Assembly: GCA_019426215.1 (NCBI GenBank)
Contig: CM033394.1
Location: 45,134,423-45,198,422 of the forward strand
Source of the DNA: Buddleja alternifolia
Lineage: Eukaryota > Streptophyta > Magnoliopsida > Lamiales > Scrophulariaceae
DNA: 64,000 nucleotides
Direction of reading: 5' to 3'
Shown here: piece after piece, positions 35,017-47,576 of the stretch
Layout of the letters: every line of letters starts with the position of its first letter
Numbering within the stretch: position 1 is the first letter of the stretch
The notes under the pieces: model-generated
What the model was told of the DNA's origin: nothing
Seen by the model: only the letters and a program-made list of their open reading frames with translations
The model's database searches: none
Translations under genes and position numbers: made by a program

Positions 35017-35455
35017 TGCATAAAAGTAATGTATTTCACCCTGTATATTACGAGTCGTTGTACATATAGTCATTTTGTACATAACAACATTGTGCCTTCT
35101 GCTAATTACTGAATGGAAAACACTAGTTTTCGTTTTGGCATGATTTTTCGATTACTTTTTGCTGAAGAATGTTCATATGCATTAGCAAAGGCCTAAAGAA
35201 AGAACTTGTTTCCAGTGGAAGACTTGGTTTAATGGAGAAAAGAGGTCATATTGTAAGACTTAGTGACTCTTAGCTGCTTCGAGAACTTCAAATTTTGTTA
35301 TAATCACAATTACTTATGTACAATGAAGCTCACATAAGTCTTGTCGCATAATACTTGCGATTGTAGCAGTATTCAATATCTCGAGAGCTGCTAACATGAC
35401 CCATCTTGACCAAATAGTATTCCCTATAGTTGCATGTGAGGTAGATGGTTCGTCA

Positions 35456-35489
<34 letters not shown>
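35456..35489. repeat. (ATT)n microsatellite
   Basis: About eleven tandem ATT units. The minus-strand ORF across it is a low-complexity artefact. Confidence 0.95.
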
Positions 35490-35490
<1 letters not shown>

Positions 35491-36329
35491 GTTTACCAAG
35501 ACTTGACGATAATACTTTTAACTATGTGATAATGATAAGTGATTAGATTTACTTTGGGCGGGGAGTATTTAATTATTTGAATCTTTGACTACTTGGTGAT
35601 TTCTTGGTGTGGATTTGATTTCCTAAGCACATGTGGAGGATATTTAATCCAAGAAAGTTGATAGGAAATATGTTATTATTAAATAAAATATAGTTAACAA
35701 TAATTTTTTTTAGTCGGAAAATTTCTAAAGGTTTTTCTATTTGATACTTATCCTAGAAACTCTTGCAATCGGAGTTTCAACATGATTCAAATAATTCGTA
35801 TAACTTGAACAACATGATTTACAGTACACCGAATGATAGGAATCTAAAATCTCAAGGCTTCCCTATGCAACATTGTCCAAAGTAAAATAGAATATGCAAA
35901 GTTGCAAATTCTTTTCAATTTCCTTCCTTTTTTTCCATTATAAGGGGTCTCTTTCACCTCCATATATAATATTGAAATGGTCCAAATCTTTTTTTCAAAA
36001 AAGGGGGCTTATTGGAAATTTGATTGAAAAGCAATGTAATTAGTGATGCAATTTTCTTTGACCAAAACTGTGGAAAGGTATGATATTTCCCACTATAAGT
36101 CAACTTGTATTCTGCACATTTAAAATATGTGATAAGTGTAGAACGTGTAAAGAGTATTATAATAATTATATTTATATATAAAGAGTATTATAATATTTTA
36201 TCTCTTCACATTTTGACTACTCATATATATATACTTATTGCCTTATATATTGATGTGTCATAATTACGATTGAGGATAAGTTAGATATTTAAACCTATAT
36301 TAATAATATATATGTGATTTTATAACTAT

Positions 36330-36378
36330 GACTTAATTATAATGGGCTTACCAAAAAAAAAAGACTTAATTATAATGG
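36330..36378. mobile_element. Micro retro-insertion with 16-bp TSD
   Basis: GACTTAATTATAATGG occurs at 36330-36345 and 36363-36378, perfectly. The 17-nt insert is GCTTACC followed by ten A, closely like the ATACCAAAAAA end of the LINE at 45.3 kb. Confidence 0.75.
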
Positions 36379-36624
36379 AGATGACTCATTATTCATATGG
36401 AGCAATTAAGAAACTAATGAAGTCTGGGCCTATGGACCATTGAACACTCCTATAAATAGTAAATAGTACATTTGAAGGGGAGGCCTAAAGACACTTGAAA
36501 AATTACTAATCACTACTTATTGAGGAAATGTCGTATTATAGGTCAGACTCAATCTATACCATACTTGTTTTGAAACATTTTGACCAAGGCTTACCGCTCT
36601 GTCCCCAACTCAAATTTCACACCG

Positions 36625-36661
<37 letters not shown>

Positions 36662-37345
36662 GAGAGAGTTAGTGTAACGTATAATTTGGACAAATGGGCA
36701 GTTGGGCCCAAAGGGACTTCTTCTAAGAGGCCAATTGCCCCCTCTCCACCTTCAATCAATATTCTAATTCAACATCTGAATTATTGCTACTTTATTATGA
36801 TTGGCTGGCGGTCAAGATGGTGTTTGTGGTGTGTTTGTTTTGGGGGGTGGGGGTTGGTTGCCACGTGGATGGCTGATATTGGGTGTCGCCACATCAGAAT
36901 AATCTGATTGGATAAATTTTAGAAAATTTCCTATATAATGGATATAAGAATTCTTATAGTTGCTTTACTAGGTTTGGTCCACCATCTACATAAGAAAAAA
37001 TCAAGGAAAAAGGTGCTACACATCAAACATTGCATAAATCATTATGACAAACAATTGTGACATGAAACTTCATATGAACATACCTGGGCCCAACACATTT
37101 TCCATCCATGGACCAATCTTTTGCTCTTCACATGTACTTTATCTCGTGTAACGTTTTAACATTGCATGCATATTTTACACGATGATTGCTCATAACTAAA
37201 AGTAATACCATTATTAATTTTACCAAAGCAAGCAAAGTATACAATAGAGTCCTATTCCCAATCGATGAACTTAAAGCGATAGTCACTCCTAATAGTGGAA
37301 GTCAGAGTCTCTTTAATCATGAAAAAGATGAATACGAAAATTTTA

Positions 37346-37775
37346 GGCTGTATTTGTTTTTATTTTGGAGGATATTTTTGATAAAAAATTTTATTGGAAG
37401 TTGTGTACTTTGGTGAAAATGTGTTTGGTTTTGTATTTGATTTTATTTTCAGAAAAGACAAAAGTTACTGTAGCAGTCAAATCATGTAAGTTTTTATCTG
37501 AAAAATTATGTTTATAATTAGTTAATGATTAAAAAATATAATATAATATAATATATTTGTTATATTATATATACAAATATATATAAGTGTTAGTGTTAGT
37601 GTGTATATAAAAGGGGGGGGAAGACAAAATAAAGAAAAATGACAGAGGATCACGTTCAGTCGCCAAAGCTGACATTTTTTTTTTTGGCCAAAAAAGCTAT
37701 TTTTGGTCAAAAACACATAAACCAAACAAGTTTTGTCTGGCCAAAATATGTTTGAAAACAAAAACAAACACAACC
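37346..37775. mobile_element. Harbinger/Tourist-like MITE
   Basis: Inverted ends GGCTGTATTTGTTTTTATTT and (reverse complement of the right end) GGTTGTGTTTGTTTTTGTTT are flanked by TTA on both sides, the PIF/Harbinger target. The right half also contains GGCCAAAAAAGCTATTTTTGGTC. A second right half, 38886-39041, arose with the surrounding 1.25-kb tandem duplication. Confidence 0.75.
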
Positions 37776-40117
37776 TTACCTTTTCACGTATTCAACTTAA
37801 ATCTTCGCGAATCTTCAATTTTCTCCAATAGTTCAATTGTACCGTCTCTAAATCATCACGCGGTGGAATTGACTCCGGGAAATCTCCATCTCCAATCTCC
37901 GTAGGCGGCTAGGTGAGACTGAGTTGGAAGAAAAATAATTTTCTCTCTTGTATTTCTAGTGGAGGGATTTCAGTTATATTTTTCTCTCTACTGAAAAATT
38001 AACTTTCAACTCTGTTCTCTGGCTTGTGTCAAGGCCCTACAGGCTACAGTACATGCCCATTATGGGCTAATTGGACAATAATTGGGCTATATTGACCCAA
38101 TCAACTTAGTCCAATTAATTTAATCAATTAATATTTAATCCAATTAAATATATATTAATTAAATCAATATTCTTATTAATTAATCAAATTAACTAATATT
38201 ATAGCTAAACTATTTAATTAACCTAGTCAATTAAATATTCAAACTAATTAATTTAATTTACTATTGTTTAATCCAATTAAACAACCAATTAAATTAATTT
38301 TGTCCAATTAATTAATTCATCCTACCCAGGGACAAATTATCAGAACACCCTTCAAATACAAGACTTGGTTTCCCCATCTATTCTTTTATAGCGCAACTCT
38401 TTAAGTTCATCTCAATTGGCAATGGGAGGATACCAAAGGATGTGGGTGGCACGTAACCAGCACCGTGGCCCCACATCGTAGCCCAATCGAGTACGAAATG
38501 ACTATGTCATTACGAACCTCTAGATTATGAATACCGTATGAGTATATGCCCTTCACTGACTTATCCCGATCGAGTGAGAGTCATGGAATATGTCAAACTC
38601 ACAGGACTCGATGCTATGCTTAAGAATCATAGTAATATGAGATTACTAAACACGAGTTAATTCATCAGCTCTGGCCAGAGACTTTCAATCTCATTTACCT
38701 ATGATCTCATAGGATACTTCTCGTTTACTTTCGAGAGAGTGAATTCCCTCTTGGTAATCACCTCACATGCTACTTGCCCATTGGAACGCATTTCGAGGTC
38801 TGCCCCACCTTTCAATGGGTGATTTAGGCCTAACTACTTTAGTGACAGAATCCAACGTCACAAGCACACTGGGGGAGGGGGGTGGGGAAGACAAAATAAA
38901 GAAAAATGACAGAGGATCACGTTCAGCCGCCAAAGCTGACATTTTTTTTTTGGCCAAAAAAGCTATTTTTGGTCAAAAACACATAAACCAAACAAGTTTT
39001 GTCTGGCCAAAATATCTTTGAAAACAAAAACAAACACAGCCTTACCTTTTCATGTATTCAACTTAAATTTTCGCGAATCTTCAATCTTCTCCAACGGTTC
39101 AATTGTACCGTCTCTAGATCATCACGCGGTGGAATTAACTCCGGGAAATCTCCATCTCCAATCTCCGTAGGCGGCTAGGTGAGACTGATTTGGAAGAAAA
39201 ATAATTTTCTCTCTTGTATTTCTGGTGGAGGAATTTCAGTTATATTTTTCTCTCTACTGAAAAATTAGCTTTCAACTCTGTTCTCTGGCTTGTGTCAAGG
39301 CCTTACAGTACATGCCCATTATGGGCTAATTGGACAATAATTGGGCTATGTTGACCCAATCAACTTAGTCCAATTAATTTAATCAATTAATATTTAATCC
39401 AATTAAATATATATTGATTAAATCAATATTCTTATTAATTAATTAAATTAACTAATATTATAGCTAAAATATTTAATTAAATATTCAAACTAATTAATTT
39501 AATATACCATTGTTTAATCCAATTAAACAACCAATTAAATTAATTTTGTCCAATTAATTAATTCATCCTACCTAGGGACAAATTGCCAAAACACCCTCCA
39601 AATACAAAACTTGATTTTCCCATCTATTCTTTTATAGCACGACTCTCTAGGTTCGTCTCAATTGGCAATGGGAGGATACCAAAGGATGTGGGTGACACCG
39701 AACCAGCACCGTGGTCCCACATCGTAGCCCAATTGAGTACGAAATGACTATATCATTACGAACCTCTAGATTATGAATACCGTATGAGTATAAGCCCTTC
39801 ACTGACTTATCCCGATCGAGTGAGAGTCATGGAATATGTCAAACTCACAGGACTCGAAGCTATGCTTAAGGATCATAGTAATATGAGATTACTAAACACG
39901 AGTTAGTTCATCGGCTCTGGCCAGAGACTTTCAATCTTATTTACCTATGATCGCATAGGATACTTCTCATTTACTTTCGAGAGAGTGAATTCTCTCTTGG
40001 TAATCACCTCACATGCTACTTGCCCATTGGAACGCATTTCGAGGTCTACCCCACCTTTCAATGGGTGATTTGGGCCTAACTACTTTAGTGACAGAATCCA
40101 ACGTCACAAGCACACTG
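37613..40117. repeat. Tandem 1.25-kb duplication within copia-3 LTR region
   Basis: Unit 1 (37613-38870) and unit 2 (38871-40117) align nearly end to end, from GAAGACAAAATAAAGAAAAA to GTCACAAGCACACTG. Differences are mostly substitutions and small gaps (e.g. CTACAGG near 38037, and 38218-38231). Unit 1 begins in a run of eight G; the junction is GGGGGAGGGGGGTGGGG. The duplication includes the right half of the Tourist-like MITE, so the MITE was there first. Confidence 0.9.
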
Positions 40118-40605
40118 TGACCGTAACTCCTCAGGTCTAAGGCTCACGTATACCTTCATAATCAGTAATCCAATCATTGACAGTCACCGAGTAAAAACTC
40201 ATGTGATCCAATTACTACGAGCCGTGTTCGAATATACTAGTCCCATCAATGTATCTATGACACAAACTCCCACTATCCCATAATGTTCGACTGGCACTCC
40301 TTTGTCAGAGCATGTGTCATACAAGTCCATACGAATCTCAATGCCCAATTGAGATTCTCCGACTTGCGAACGATTTAAGTGATCAAGTATCAAACCCTTC
40401 CAGTGTCCATCTCCTTAACTACTATAAGGAGTGCGAAGGTTTTCCTTGACACATATGGACTAGTTGTTCATTTATGACTTTATAGATGCCATCAAGAATT
40501 ATACGAACAACATACTATTGCCTTCATATTAATTAAAGATTGTACAATATAAACTCGTGCCTTATATTCTAACTCCTCGTTGGCATCGAGGGAACATTCC
40601 CAACA
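38871..40605 (-). repeat. Copia-3 LTR (3' LTR, minus strand)
   Basis: The LTR end is recognisable at 40605. On the minus strand a purine tract (GCAAGTGGGAGAT) is followed by TGTTGGGAATGTTCCCTCG, the same arrangement as in copia-1. The LTR extends leftward through the duplicated AATTAATT-rich tract. Its other terminus is masked by the tandem duplication and the MITE, so the start given is only the unit 2 boundary. Confidence 0.7.
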
Positions 40606-43540
40606 ATCTCCCACTTGCACTCAATGCCAATCGCTATGGTATTAAATAACCATCTTCTAAAGATGTCACTCTAGCACCGCCTGTGACAATACCTAGTTAG
40701 TGGGCCAGCCGTTTAATCGGCTGAGCTTATTTTCTACAAGGCTACATCGCCCTTTCCAATGATCTCTCACCATTTGTCTGGATTTGTGAGACCTAGGTTC
40801 CTTTCATACGCATGAACTTCATTTCATCATAGTAAAGTGACAATGCAAGCTCTGCGCTAGAAACCAATAGAAGTTCTACCACGAACTTCAGATCCAAACA
40901 ATTCCCTTCGACAGCCTCCAAGACTCCAAGGCATTTCATATTCATTCTCAGTAGTAGAGTATTTTACTTGGAACCTCTCCAAATTACTACTCCACAATTG
41001 AGGGTGAATATTAACCCAAAGTAGAATTTTAATCTTCTTTGTCAGACTCAAGGTCCGAGTAAGTATAAAACTTCCACTATTAGTTCTCCATGGGTATAGA
41101 CGAAGAATATATCCTAAGTTCTTCTCAAGTACTTTATGATATATTATGTCTACCCATTGCTATTTCTCTCTAGGCAAGAGCCTTTTTCAGATCTTCTTCC
41201 TAAATTGCTTTAGGATTTATTCTCAGCAAAGGGCTTGGGAGGGGCCTATTATCCTATTCGCTCTATTTTCATAGATGCAAATTATAAGGATAAAGATGGT
41301 TTCTCCCAAGTCTTTCATGGAGAACATGCTCGATGTTTATGTCTTAACATAGTCAATGAGCCCTCATCATTTCTCATAAGTAGAGTATTCTCTACATATA
41401 GCATCAGAAATGATATCTCCATCCCACTGACCTTATTGCACACAGATGGTCTCTCTTCATTTTGATGATATCATAATTCCAAATTATGTCATCAATGTGA
41501 AGATTCTAACTACGAGAGGTCCGCTTAAATCCGTAAATGGATTCATACAGCATGTAGACCTTATGAGAATCGACCTCAATGTGAAACCCTTGGGCTGTTC
41601 GAAATGGATGTCCTTTTAGAGGAATCTATTTATGAACGAGTCTTCACATCCACGTGCCAGATTTTCATAATATTGGTATGTTGTTATCGAAAGTAAGATT
41701 CTAATGGATTTGATTTTAGTTGTGGCAAAGGGGCTTCCTCATAGTCAATGCCCTTCTTTTGACTACACCCTTTCGCCATCAGCCTGGCCTTGCCATTCGA
41801 ATCAATCTTTCTCTTGTAGATGTATTCGTCTCTTATGAGTACAAAACTCTTGGGGCAATCTACTAGAGTCTAGGATTGATTCAAAGACATCTAATCCATC
41901 TTCACTTTCATAACCTCCACACCTTCTCGTAGAGTCCATATCCACCATCGATTTGTCATGGTAGAGGGATTGTATCCTTGGTTCTCCTCTGCTACATCAT
42001 TCATCTTATGCCTTCTTTGTAGCAGACAACCACTTCTCTCAGGAGGATGAGAGACTCTTCCATATCAATCATTGGTGGTTGTGTTTTAATGGGCTTAGTT
42101 TAGTTGCTTGAATAGTAGTGTCCTAAGATGTTTTGTTTTATTCTTTTAGAATAATCTTTCAACCTTCTCCAATTTCTCGAACGATCTTATCTTCGAGCAA
42201 ACAGACCTCTAAAGCCATAATGATCCTCTGATCATCATGTAGGTAAAAATATTTCTCCCACTAAATCATTAGGATAACTAACAAAACGTCCTTTTAAGGA
42301 CCAAGCCTCCAGATTCTTTACCTTAATCTTTTCTACGTAGGTTGGGAATTCCCATACCGTCACGTGATAAGATCAGGCTTCCACTGGCGCCACATCTGAT
42401 GTGGTACCTTCATAATGAATTTGGAGGGACATCTATTCAAGATGAACCTATGAGTAGCGCAAGACTCACTATGAATTGGGCAATTCTATGTAGCTTAGCA
42501 TAGAATGAGTCATGTCCAATAATGTCTTGTTCTTGCATACTAGTACCCTATTCATTTGTAGAGTCGCTGTAAATGTTAACTGTGAAGCTATGTTACGTTC
42601 TTTTAGGAACGGGTCAAATTAGGAAATCATATATTTGACCTTACAATCCAATTGTAGCGTCTTAATATGATACCATATATTCAACCATAGACGTCAGCAC
42701 ACACAAACTTTAGATATTGAGTGGCCCTTTAATATGTTCCCTGTGAAGGGAGATTTGGTCATCTTGCCTATGAGATAAGATTCTTAAGTTTGGATAGGGG
42801 TCCGATCCCAATGGGCTTGTACCCCCACGTTTCTCTTAACTAATGAATCTTGTGCTCGTATGGCATGACCTAATCTTAGGCACCAAACAATTCTTCCAGT
42901 TCATTTCTAGCATACAACGTTCTCTAGCTTATATATTCACAGTATACTAATTCCGATCTTTCAAATCATGTTAACAATTTTAGTAAGCATGTATTGTTCC
43001 TACACTTATTTCCAAAGTAAATTCCATGAAAGTTATTACCAAACTTAAAGAAGTACCATTTCTTGATCATGTCAGAAAAGGGTAACGTTCGTAGTACCAT
43101 TTGGTGAAACTAATCAATTATCCAAACATGTTCAAAATTATAAAAGAACAGAGGTGAATTATATTTGATACACCCGACACCATGTTTGGTTCCAATATTG
43201 ATCACCTTTTGTTTTTCCAGCTTTTGTTTATCTTTCTAATTCTTCAATCATGAGCATTAGCTCTAGAATGTATAATACAAAAAGTTGAGAAAACCGGTCG
43301 TAGAACAGTTATTTCCAAAACACATGGTTCTATGTCCAGTGCGCCTCATATTTAAGCCCTACTCATCGTCCCAATCTTAGACTTGAGTAATGCTTGCTTC
43401 AAGCATACAAATCAACGACTCTGAACCGAGGACCTTCCTCAAGTTTCTAAGTCTGTTGATTTGGTTAGGCGAGTATAGACAAAATTCTCAAGCATAATAT
43501 TAAACGGGTTAATTTCTAAGAGAGATATAGAATAATCGCA
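40606..43540 (-). pseudogene. Copia-3 internal region, badly decayed pol
   Basis: Around 41800, reading the minus strand, RKIDSNGKARLMAKG and KEGIDYEE-like codons are visible. VDVKT follows near 41650, EQPKGFHIEV and YESIYGFKRTSR near 41530-41610, and HIDDII near 41490, the position of YVDDILL. The spacing is that of copia reverse transcriptase, with frame breaks everywhere. The 5' part merges into unreadable sequence and no 5' LTR was found. Confidence 0.7.
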
Positions 43541-43557
43541 GAAAATAAACAAGATTC

Positions 43558-44032
43558 AATGATCGGTTTGGCAATAAATGGAGAATTACATGATTTTTTC
43601 AATGGACAGAGAGGTATCAGGCAGGGGAATCCTTTATCCCCCCTGCTATTTGTTTTAGTCATGGAGTATCTTATCAGGAGTTTGAAGATTGCTGTAATGT
43701 AGGAGGGATTCAAATTTCATCCTGGATGTAAAAGTTTAAAATTGACAAACATCTGTTTTGTAGATGATCTGATGGTTTTCTGTAAGGCAAAGTATAACAC
43801 TATTAAAATCATCTGGGAGAGATTACAAAGTTTGCAAGTACTACAAGATTGCATGCCAACTAGGACAAATCCAACATTTTCATTAGAGGGGTTACACAGA
43901 ATGTGGAGCAGGATATCATGGATCTTACTGGTTTTAGTGAGGGACATTTTCCTGTTAGATATTTGGGGCCCCCTTTATCCCCCACAAAATGGACTAAGAT
44001 AGAATGCAAAACTCTGGTAGATAAAATCACAA
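43558..44032 (+). pseudogene. LINE reverse transcriptase fragment
   Basis: Reads [20 protein letters not shown], then after an in-frame TAG EGFKFHPGCKSLKLTNIC and FVDDLMVFCKA, the RT active-site block (F-V-D-D). A frame change near 43830-43870 ends recognisable homology before GPLYPP at about 43970. Confidence 0.85.
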
Positions 44033-44042
44033 GCAGGTTAGT

Positions 44043-44900
44043 GTGCTAGGCCATCTATCTTATGCTGGGATGTGTGTTCTTATAAATTCTGTACTCTTTT
44101 CACTGCATGTGTACTGGTGTTCTATTTTTATTTTGCCACAGTCAGTGATAAAATTGATAGAGCAAAAATGTAGAAAGTTCCTTTGGGGCAGTACAAATCA
44201 AAATAGGAAGGTTCCATTGATCAATTGGGACAGAGTATGCACAAAAAAGAAATTGGGTAGATTGAATAGAAAGCACTGTAAGGATTGGAATGTTGCTGCT
44301 GTAGGAAAACAAATTTGGGCTTTAGCCAAGAAAAAGGATACTTTATGGGTAAAAGGGATATGGGGAATATACCTTAAAAAAATTGATTTCTGGGCTCATA
44401 CACCTCCACAGGATTGCAGTTGTATATGGCGGAAATTAGACAAAGTAAAAAGAAGGATGAGAGATGGCTACAACATGGATCACTGGGGTCACACAACCAA
44501 TGGAGTGTACAGCATCCGGAGTGGGTATGACTGGCTTAGGGATGAAAGAGCAGTGTTTAGAGAGGCTCGTTTTGTTTGGAACATGTTGAATTTTCCAAAA
44601 CATTCTTTCATTTCTTGGTTAACAGTGCATCAAAGATTACTGACAAAGGATAGACTTAATGCATATATGCACTTGTCTGATAGTACTTGTGTCCTGTGTG
44701 GCTGTGTAAATGAATCAGTGACTCATTTATTTTTTCGATGTTCATGGACTAATATGTTAATCTATAAAGTGATGGATTGGTTGGGTGTGACAAACGGGCC
44801 AAACCAAAAGAGTCGATGGAAAAGGTGGATTTGCTATGTTTTTAGAACCTGGAAATATAGACAAGCAGTTGTTGGGGCTGGGATTGCAGGGAAATTGTAA
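44043..44900 (+). pseudogene. LINE C-terminal region with zf-RVT
   Basis: A 285-residue open frame. Features include QKCRKFLWGS and VPLINWDRVCTKKKLGRLN (the RT connection), YSIRSGYDWLRDE, then FPKHSFISWLTVHQRLLTKD and CVLCGCVNESVTHLFFRCSW, the zinc-binding RT-associated domain. The last ~49 residues are duplicated directly downstream (44899-45047). Confidence 0.85.
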
Positions 44901-45047
44901 TATGTTAATCTGTAAAGTGATGGATTGGTTGTGTGTGACAAACTGGCCAAACCAAATGAGTAGATGGAAAAGGTGGATTTGCTATGCTTTTAGAACTTGG
45001 AAATATAGACAAGTAGTTGTTGGGGCTGGGATTGGGGGGAAATTGCA
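44752..45047 (+). repeat. 147-bp tandem duplication in the LINE
   Basis: Units 44752-44898 and 44899-45047 both contain AAAGTGATGGATTGGTTG, TGGAAAAGGTGGATTTGCTA and GTTGTTGGGGCTGGGATTG. They differ at a handful of sites. Confidence 0.9.
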
Positions 45048-45343
45048 TGTAATTTGGGAAGAAAGAAATAGGAGAGTATTCACTCAAACTGCAAGAGATT
45101 GAAATGAAGTCTATGAGAAGTTGAAAGGGGCTCTACTTATACGGATAAGAAGATATAAAACAAAGATGGGAGTTAGAGATCGATTATATATAGAAAATAC
45201 TATACTACAGTAATTGTTCCCTTTTGTTTGTTTGATTTTCTTAGTATAGTTTGAGTGTAACTGGATACAATGTGCAGGCTCTGTCTTGTAATGATGTACA
45301 TATTTGGTTTGTGATAATGAAGTCTTTATTTATACCAAAAAAC

Positions 45344-45980
45344 TTAGATTGTATCTAATGATGTAGTAATAACAATTGAAGCACCTACTATCAAGTTTCT
45401 TCAATATGACAAATCTTAAGAACTAACAAATGAGCCCAAGAAAACTCTTATGCAAAAGACCACACTCTTATTAAAAAAAAACAAAACTCTCATTCGAGAG
45501 AGAGCAAACTCTCATTCGAGAGAAAAAATAAAATATTAAACAAAATATCTAAAAAGATATAACAAAACTAATGTATTGCCCTCGTCAGATCAATCTTTGT
45601 CTCATTTGGTCCATCTCCTCACATCAGATTTGAAGTTAGTATACCTTAAGAGAGGGTGCTCTACCCAGCCCGCCTACGATGGCGGTGATATCAGTAACGA
45701 TGGAGGCAATTGATTCACCAAACCTATCATCGGTGGAAAAGAAGAGAAGAAAAAAGGTTAGGGTTTTCACAGAAAGAGTGGGGGGAGGGGGGTTGAGTTA
45801 TGACAAAATTACATTTAATCAACAACATTTTGACGATGCCAGACAAAATAGTATAACTTTTTTGTAAATTATAAATTAGTAATTGTAGTTTCTAGCTATA
45901 ATAAGAGGGAAGGACCTTGTAATTGCTCATATTAATTAATAGGGGTTATAAGCTTATAAGTGTAACTTATAAGTCACAAG
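45344..45980. other. Gene-free stretch
   Basis: No supported gene. A 20-bp tandem repeat around 45485-45526 contains palindromic TCTCATTCGAGAGA. The small ORF 45679-45867 has no recognisable domain. Confidence 0.5.
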
Positions 45981-46160
45981 TAGGGCTAGGCATTGGTTTT
46001 GAAAAACTGCTTGAACAACCCACATCCACCACATCGCCATTTTTGTCAATTTTTTAATCAAACTGTGGTTTAAAATTTAATTGAAAATTGCATTGCTCTA
46101 TGCAGTTTGGTGTCAAAATGAGCGTTAAAAAAACTGCAGTGCACCGCAACTGTCTCTCTC

Positions 46161-46197
<37 letters not shown>

Positions 46198-46360
46198 AAT
46201 TATTTATTATTCTTTTTAGGTTGAACTTTTATTAGGTTTTACTCATAATACTACTTAATATTGTGGTTTAATTTAATATTTGTTATTGAATGATATAGTT
46301 CTATATTTAACATGATTTAATAATTTATTTTAATCAACATTTGTGCTTGAGACTTTTGAA

Positions 46361-47576
46361 GGGATTATTTGCATTCACCTCTCCTGAGGTTTCATTCTTT
46401 GGCAAAGACCTCCCCTGAAGTTTTGATTCTTGGCAAGGCCCTCCCTTTTGTATTTTTTATTTATATATCACAGGATTCCATGTTCCTGCCCCACTCGAAT
46501 ATATTTCAAAAATTATCCATGCCAAACAAAAATTACTCGATTTTTTGACCCCTGATTGGGTTGTGCATTTAATGAGTCTTTGGGTTCTATCTCCTCAACT
46601 ATAAATGGCAGTCCCATAACACAAATCACAAACGGTGGTGTAGGCAATTTTTACCGGCAGAGTTTCAACTGTTACAAATGCTATTGCTGGAAAATGAGCT
46701 ATTGGAAAATGTAGGAATAGTAGAAAGCAGTAGTTAAACTTAGGGGTGTAAAGTGAGTCGAGCCGTTTGAGCCCGAGCCGAGCTATTTCGAGCTCAAGTT
46801 TCTTCGTGAGTCGAGATCGAGCTCATTTATAATTGTTCAGAAGTTCATGAGCCGACTCGCGAGATTTTATTATTTTTATTTTTATTTTATACTTAAATTA
46901 ATTTTTACTTCAAGTTTGAGCTCGAGCTTTAGAAAATTAGGGTCTCAAAATAACCTAATCGAGCTCGAGCTCGAACCTTAAAATTTCACTAGGCTTGGCT
47001 CAAGCTCAACTCGTTTAAACTAACTTTGTTGGAGGTATTCATTCAATAGTGTGTACCCGGCAACAAGAATTCTTCCAAGTGTTCAAGTCTAGTATGACCA
47101 GGCATTTGTATAAACATTCTACAAAGCTTTTTTCAATCAAATGACTAAATTAACTTACAAAAGACTAAAACAAATGACCAAACCCAAACCTCTGTACAAA
47201 AGAGCAAACCTCTGTCCATCTTAATTAAATGACTTAATTATGCAAAACTATTGATTTGTGAAGAAAATAAGAAGGAAAGAAAAAGCATTGGTTTGATTTT
47301 TCTGACAAAAAATAGAAAGAGCTAAGCATTTCTAAAGAGTTAAGGTATCTTCCTTTTGAGTTTTGACGTGAATTCTAAATTCCATGTCAATATGTTAATT
47401 TTTGTTTTCAATTGTTACATTAATTGAAAATTACCATATCGTCCTTAAAACTAACAGTCAATTTAACGGTGAATGGATGGAAAGTGATGGAAGGGGTGTT
47501 CTTACCAAGAATCAAGACCTCATGGGAGGTCCTTGCCAAAGAGTGAAACCTTAGGGTAGGTGGATGCAAATAACCC
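46361..47576. mobile_element. Non-autonomous MULE (1.2 kb)
   Basis: Inverted repeats of about 85 bp begin GGG(A/T)TATTTGCATNCACCT and continue with CTTTGGCAA and GATTCTTGG. The left copy is 46361-46445, the right 47490-47576. Flanking GACTTTTGAA / GGCTTTCGAA fits a diverged 9-10 bp target duplication. No transposase is readable. A GAGCTCG-rich tract (46741-47035) may be yet another insertion. Confidence 0.7.
46741..47035. repeat. GAGCTC/GAGCCG-rich repeat
   Basis: Starts TTAGGGGTGTAAAGTGAGTC and ends near CAACTCGTTTAAACTA, with many GAGC(T/C)CGAGC repeats. It resembles the common plant dispersed repeat that begins GGGGTGTAAACGAGCC; the class is not settled by the sequence. Confidence 0.5.

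Larger units (their letters stand above)
35017..37345. other. ACR 3' flank and gene-free stretch
   Basis: Includes the ACR 3' UTR (to about 35130), an (ATT)n microsatellite at 35456-35489, a poly(A) micro-insertion at 36330-36378 and an (AT)n tract at about 36630-36657. I recognise no gene. Confidence 0.6.
43540..45343 (+). mobile_element. 5'-truncated L1-type LINE
   Basis: A non-LTR element fragment retaining the last part of RT, the zinc-binding RT-associated domain and a 3' UTR ending in TTATACCAAAAAA. It begins abruptly in the RT fingers-palm region and lies at the edge of the copia-3 relic. Frame breaks and stops make it inactive. Target duplications were not clear. Confidence 0.85.
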
